This document shows, piece after piece, positions 9,885-12,294 of a stretch of 12,294 bases of DNA. How positions within the stretch are numbered: position 1 is the first letter of the stretch; every line of letters begins with the position of its first letter. The notes below the pieces were generated by a model. The model was not told where the DNA came from, ran no database searches, and was given only the letters and a program-made list of their open reading frames with translations. The translations under genes and the position numbers were made by a program. This stretch comes from Acephala macrosclerotiorum (lineage: Eukaryota > Ascomycota > Leotiomycetes > Helotiales > Mollisiaceae): positions 1 through 12,294 of the forward strand of contig MU119858.1 of NCBI GenBank assembly GCA_014904845.1, in the 5' to 3' direction.

Positions 9885-10463
9885 TGATAAAATTAAAAAA
9901 TCGCGTATTATATTTTAATAAATTTAATTTGATTTAATTAAAATTTTTAATAATATATTTAAACGTTATAATTAAAAAAAAAAAATTTAAATTTAAATAT
10001 TTTAATAATTTATTAAAAATTCTATTAATAGATTTTATAGTAAATATATATATTAAAAATTCAAATAAATATTTCGTATAAAACGTTTTATATTTTATAA
10101 AATTATTAAAATTATTAATATAATTATTATTAAAAAAAATAAAATTTATAATACGTTATTTATAAAAATATTTTTTCGATTTATTAATTGTAAAAAAATA
10201 TTAATATATTTAAAAAATACGAATAATAATTTAATAATTACAAATTTAAATAAAATAAACTTAAAAAAATTGCGTTTTATTTTTTATTTTTACGAATTTT
10301 TAATAATTAAAATATATATTAAAAAAAAAAATTTTAATTTTATAAATAAATTTAAAAAATAATTAATTATTATTATTAATAATATAAATATTCAAAGTAT
10401 TAAATTTTAAAAAATTATTAATATTAATATTTTATTTTTTTTAATTAATATTATTAAACGACG

Positions 10464-10499
<36 letters not shown>

Positions 10500-12294
10500 G
10501 TTTTTTTATATAAAATTTTTTATTTTTTTAAATTTTTTAATTCGTTTTTTTTTTTCGTTTTAATTTTTATATTAATTAAATTTAAAAAATTTATTATTAA
10601 TAATAAAAAATATTATAATATATTTATATTTATATTAAAAAAATACAAAATTATTATTATTTTATTATAATTTAATATTATTTTATTTTAATAAATTTAC
10701 GAATTCTAATTAAATAATATACGATTAATAATTAATTATACGTACAATATAAATAATATTTAAAAATTAAACGTTATTTTTTTCAATATTTTAAATTTTA
10801 TTAATTGTATTAAAATTTTAAATATTATTTATAATATTTACAAATATTCGTTTATTAAATAATTTTATTAAATTTATTATATAATATTTTATAAAAATCT
10901 CGATTTATATTTTAAAAACAATAAAAAACAAATTAAAATTATAAAAATACGATTATTTAAAATTTATAAATTATATATTAAAAAAAAAAATTTTAATTTA
11001 TTTAAATTTATTTTAATATTCGTTTTTTATTTATAAATATTTTTATTATTTTTTATTATAAACAAAAAATATTAACGAAAAATCGATTTTAATTTTCGCG
11101 AATTTTTATTATTTTTATTTTTATTTTTTTAATTAAATTATTTATTAATTTAAAAATTATAATAATTTTTATTTTATAAAAAATTTTTAAATAAATAAAA
11201 AAAAAAAAAATTTTATTATTTTTTTTATTATTATTTAATTTTTATAAACGAATTTCAAATTATAATTATTATTTTATTGATTTTTTAATAATTATTTTTT
11301 TTATTTCGTTATTTTTTTTTTAATTTATTAGATTTTATTAAAACAATAAAATTGATTAATTTTTTTATAAAAAATAAATAAATATATTTTAAAATTCAAA
11401 TTTATTATATATTAAATTTTTTTTTTTTGAAAAATTTCAAATAATTTATTCGTAATTTAATAATTTTAAAAAAAATAATAAATTGATTATTTTAATTTTT
11501 TAAAAAAATTATTTGAATAAATTTTTTTTTTAGTATTAAAAACGAATTTTAATTAAAAAAATTTTAAATTAAATTTAATTAAATATTGTAAAAAAAAAAT
11601 TTTAAAAATTGAAATTATATATTTATAAAATAAAAAATTTTATCAATTAAAAATATATTAAAAATTTTATTTTTTTTTTTTTTTTATAAATTTAATATTT
11701 GTTAATATTAATAATATTATTTACGAGAAATTCAAAGAAATTTATAATAAATTTTAAATTTTTTTTAAAAATCGATTTCGAGAATTTTTTAATAATAAAT
11801 TTTTTTTTAATAATATTTAATTTGAAAAAATTATTACAATTTTTAATATAATTTATTACGTAAAATTTTTAAATTATTTTATTATTCGATATAAAATCTT
11901 TTAATAATGAAATTATAAAAATTCGTTTAATAATAAATATTTGTATATTTATTAATAAAAACAAATTATAATTCAAATTAAATTAATTTTTTAATATTTT
12001 AAAATAAAAATAATAATAAATTTTTTTAAATATAAAATTAAAGAATTAATAATATTTATAAAAAAAATTAAAAATATTTAATTATTTTTAATAATAAATT
12101 TAAATTTGAAATTTGTTTTTTTTTTTTTTATTAAATTTTAAAAGAAAAACAAAATAAATTACAAAAGAATTTAATATTAATACAAATATTAAAAAAATTA
12201 TTAGATTTTTAAAAAAAAAAAATAATAATTTAAAAAATTTCGAATTTTAAATTTTTTATTTAAAACGAATTTTTTTTTTTTTTAATTTTTTTTT
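9885..12294. other. Right AT desert without genes, CpG-retaining
   Basis: About 2.4 kb with the same character as the left desert. In 9901-10500 I count about 36 G or C: roughly 12 CpG, 6 CpA/TpG, 6 CpT/ApG and no CC or GG. GpC occurs only in CGCG at 9902-9905 and 11097-11100 and in GCG at 10272-10274. Long T runs lie at 11670-11685 and 12270-12283, and the window ends in a further run of nine T. No open reading frame, RNA gene or control site can be supported. Confidence 0.8.
10464..10499. repeat. (ATA)n/(ATT)n triplet repeat forming a 26-base palindrome
   Basis: A run of ATA triplets (10464-10486) passes directly into ATT triplets (10487-10499). This gives a perfect palindrome at 10474-10499 centred between 10486 and 10487. 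It could extrude as a cruciform or hairpin. Given the A/T-only background it may simply be a microsatellite that expanded in both directions. CGACG immediately before it (10459-10463) is a small CpG remnant. Confidence 0.7.

Noticed and set aside
9678..9887. 69-codon open frame on the plus strand as a real gene
   Set aside because: It opens at TTG, inside a segment that looks like structured RNA, its first in-frame ATG is at codon 44, and no family is recognised.
1..12294. Organelle genome or reassigned stop codons hiding genes in the desert
   Set aside because: Even if TAA coded for an amino acid, the sequence is long homopolymers and A/T words with no codon-like periodicity that I can see. 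No rRNA or tRNA is visible either.
1..12294. Bisulfite or enzymatic conversion artefact explaining CpG-only cytosines
   Set aside because: Conversion would remove C from one strand of each read and leave many G. Here C and G are both depleted on the same strand, and the island in the same contig has normal C and G.
12240..12294. T runs as a transcription terminator
   Set aside because: Comparable T runs occur throughout the desert, with no upstream gene or GC-rich stem.

Overview
This window is almost entirely non-coding, extremely AT-rich DNA, broken by one short island of ordinary composition at about 9128-9884. Hand counts of two 600-base samples (4381-4980 and 9901-10500) give about 5.5-6% G+C for the AT-rich part. 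The island averages about 35% and reaches 50-58% at 9661-9850. I see no protein gene, tRNA, rRNA, CRISPR array or recognisable transposase that I can defend. Stop codons, above all TAA, are dense in every frame outside the island.

The few G and C that survive in the AT-rich DNA are not placed at random. Many sit in CpG, about 20 times more than such a composition predicts. CC and GG appear to be absent, and every GpC I found overlaps a CpG. This looks like DNA worn down by C-to-T (and, on the other strand, G-to-A) change that largely spared C before G. It is the opposite of the CpG loss left by animal or plant methylation. The closest familiar process is repeat-induced point mutation (RIP) of filamentous fungi, which makes AT-rich blocks with normal DNA between them. 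A fungal nuclear genome, in a heterochromatic, centromeric or subtelomeric block, is therefore my preferred guess. It remains an inference: classical RIP prefers CpA, and CpA/TpG is not the scarcest pair here. An intrinsically AT-rich eukaryote or an organelle spacer is not excluded.

Layout. 1-36 is an unbroken A run at the window edge. 37-8200 is an AT desert with no gene. 8201-8310 is a decayed 10-bp tandem array. 8311-9127 is more desert. 9128-9884 is the island. Its left half (9144-9600) has a 20-bp imperfect tandem repeat and several perfect palindromes. Its right half (9600-9870) is GC-rich, with closely packed inverted repeats that could fold as RNA and a short tRNA-like stretch. Weak inverted ends (GCTAATCG / CAATTAGC) near both edges raise the possibility of a small non-autonomous mobile element. 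9885-12294 is AT desert again, with a triplet-repeat palindrome at 10464-10499.

No gene partnership can be described because no gene is supported. The main content of biological interest is the mutational signature and the origin of the island.
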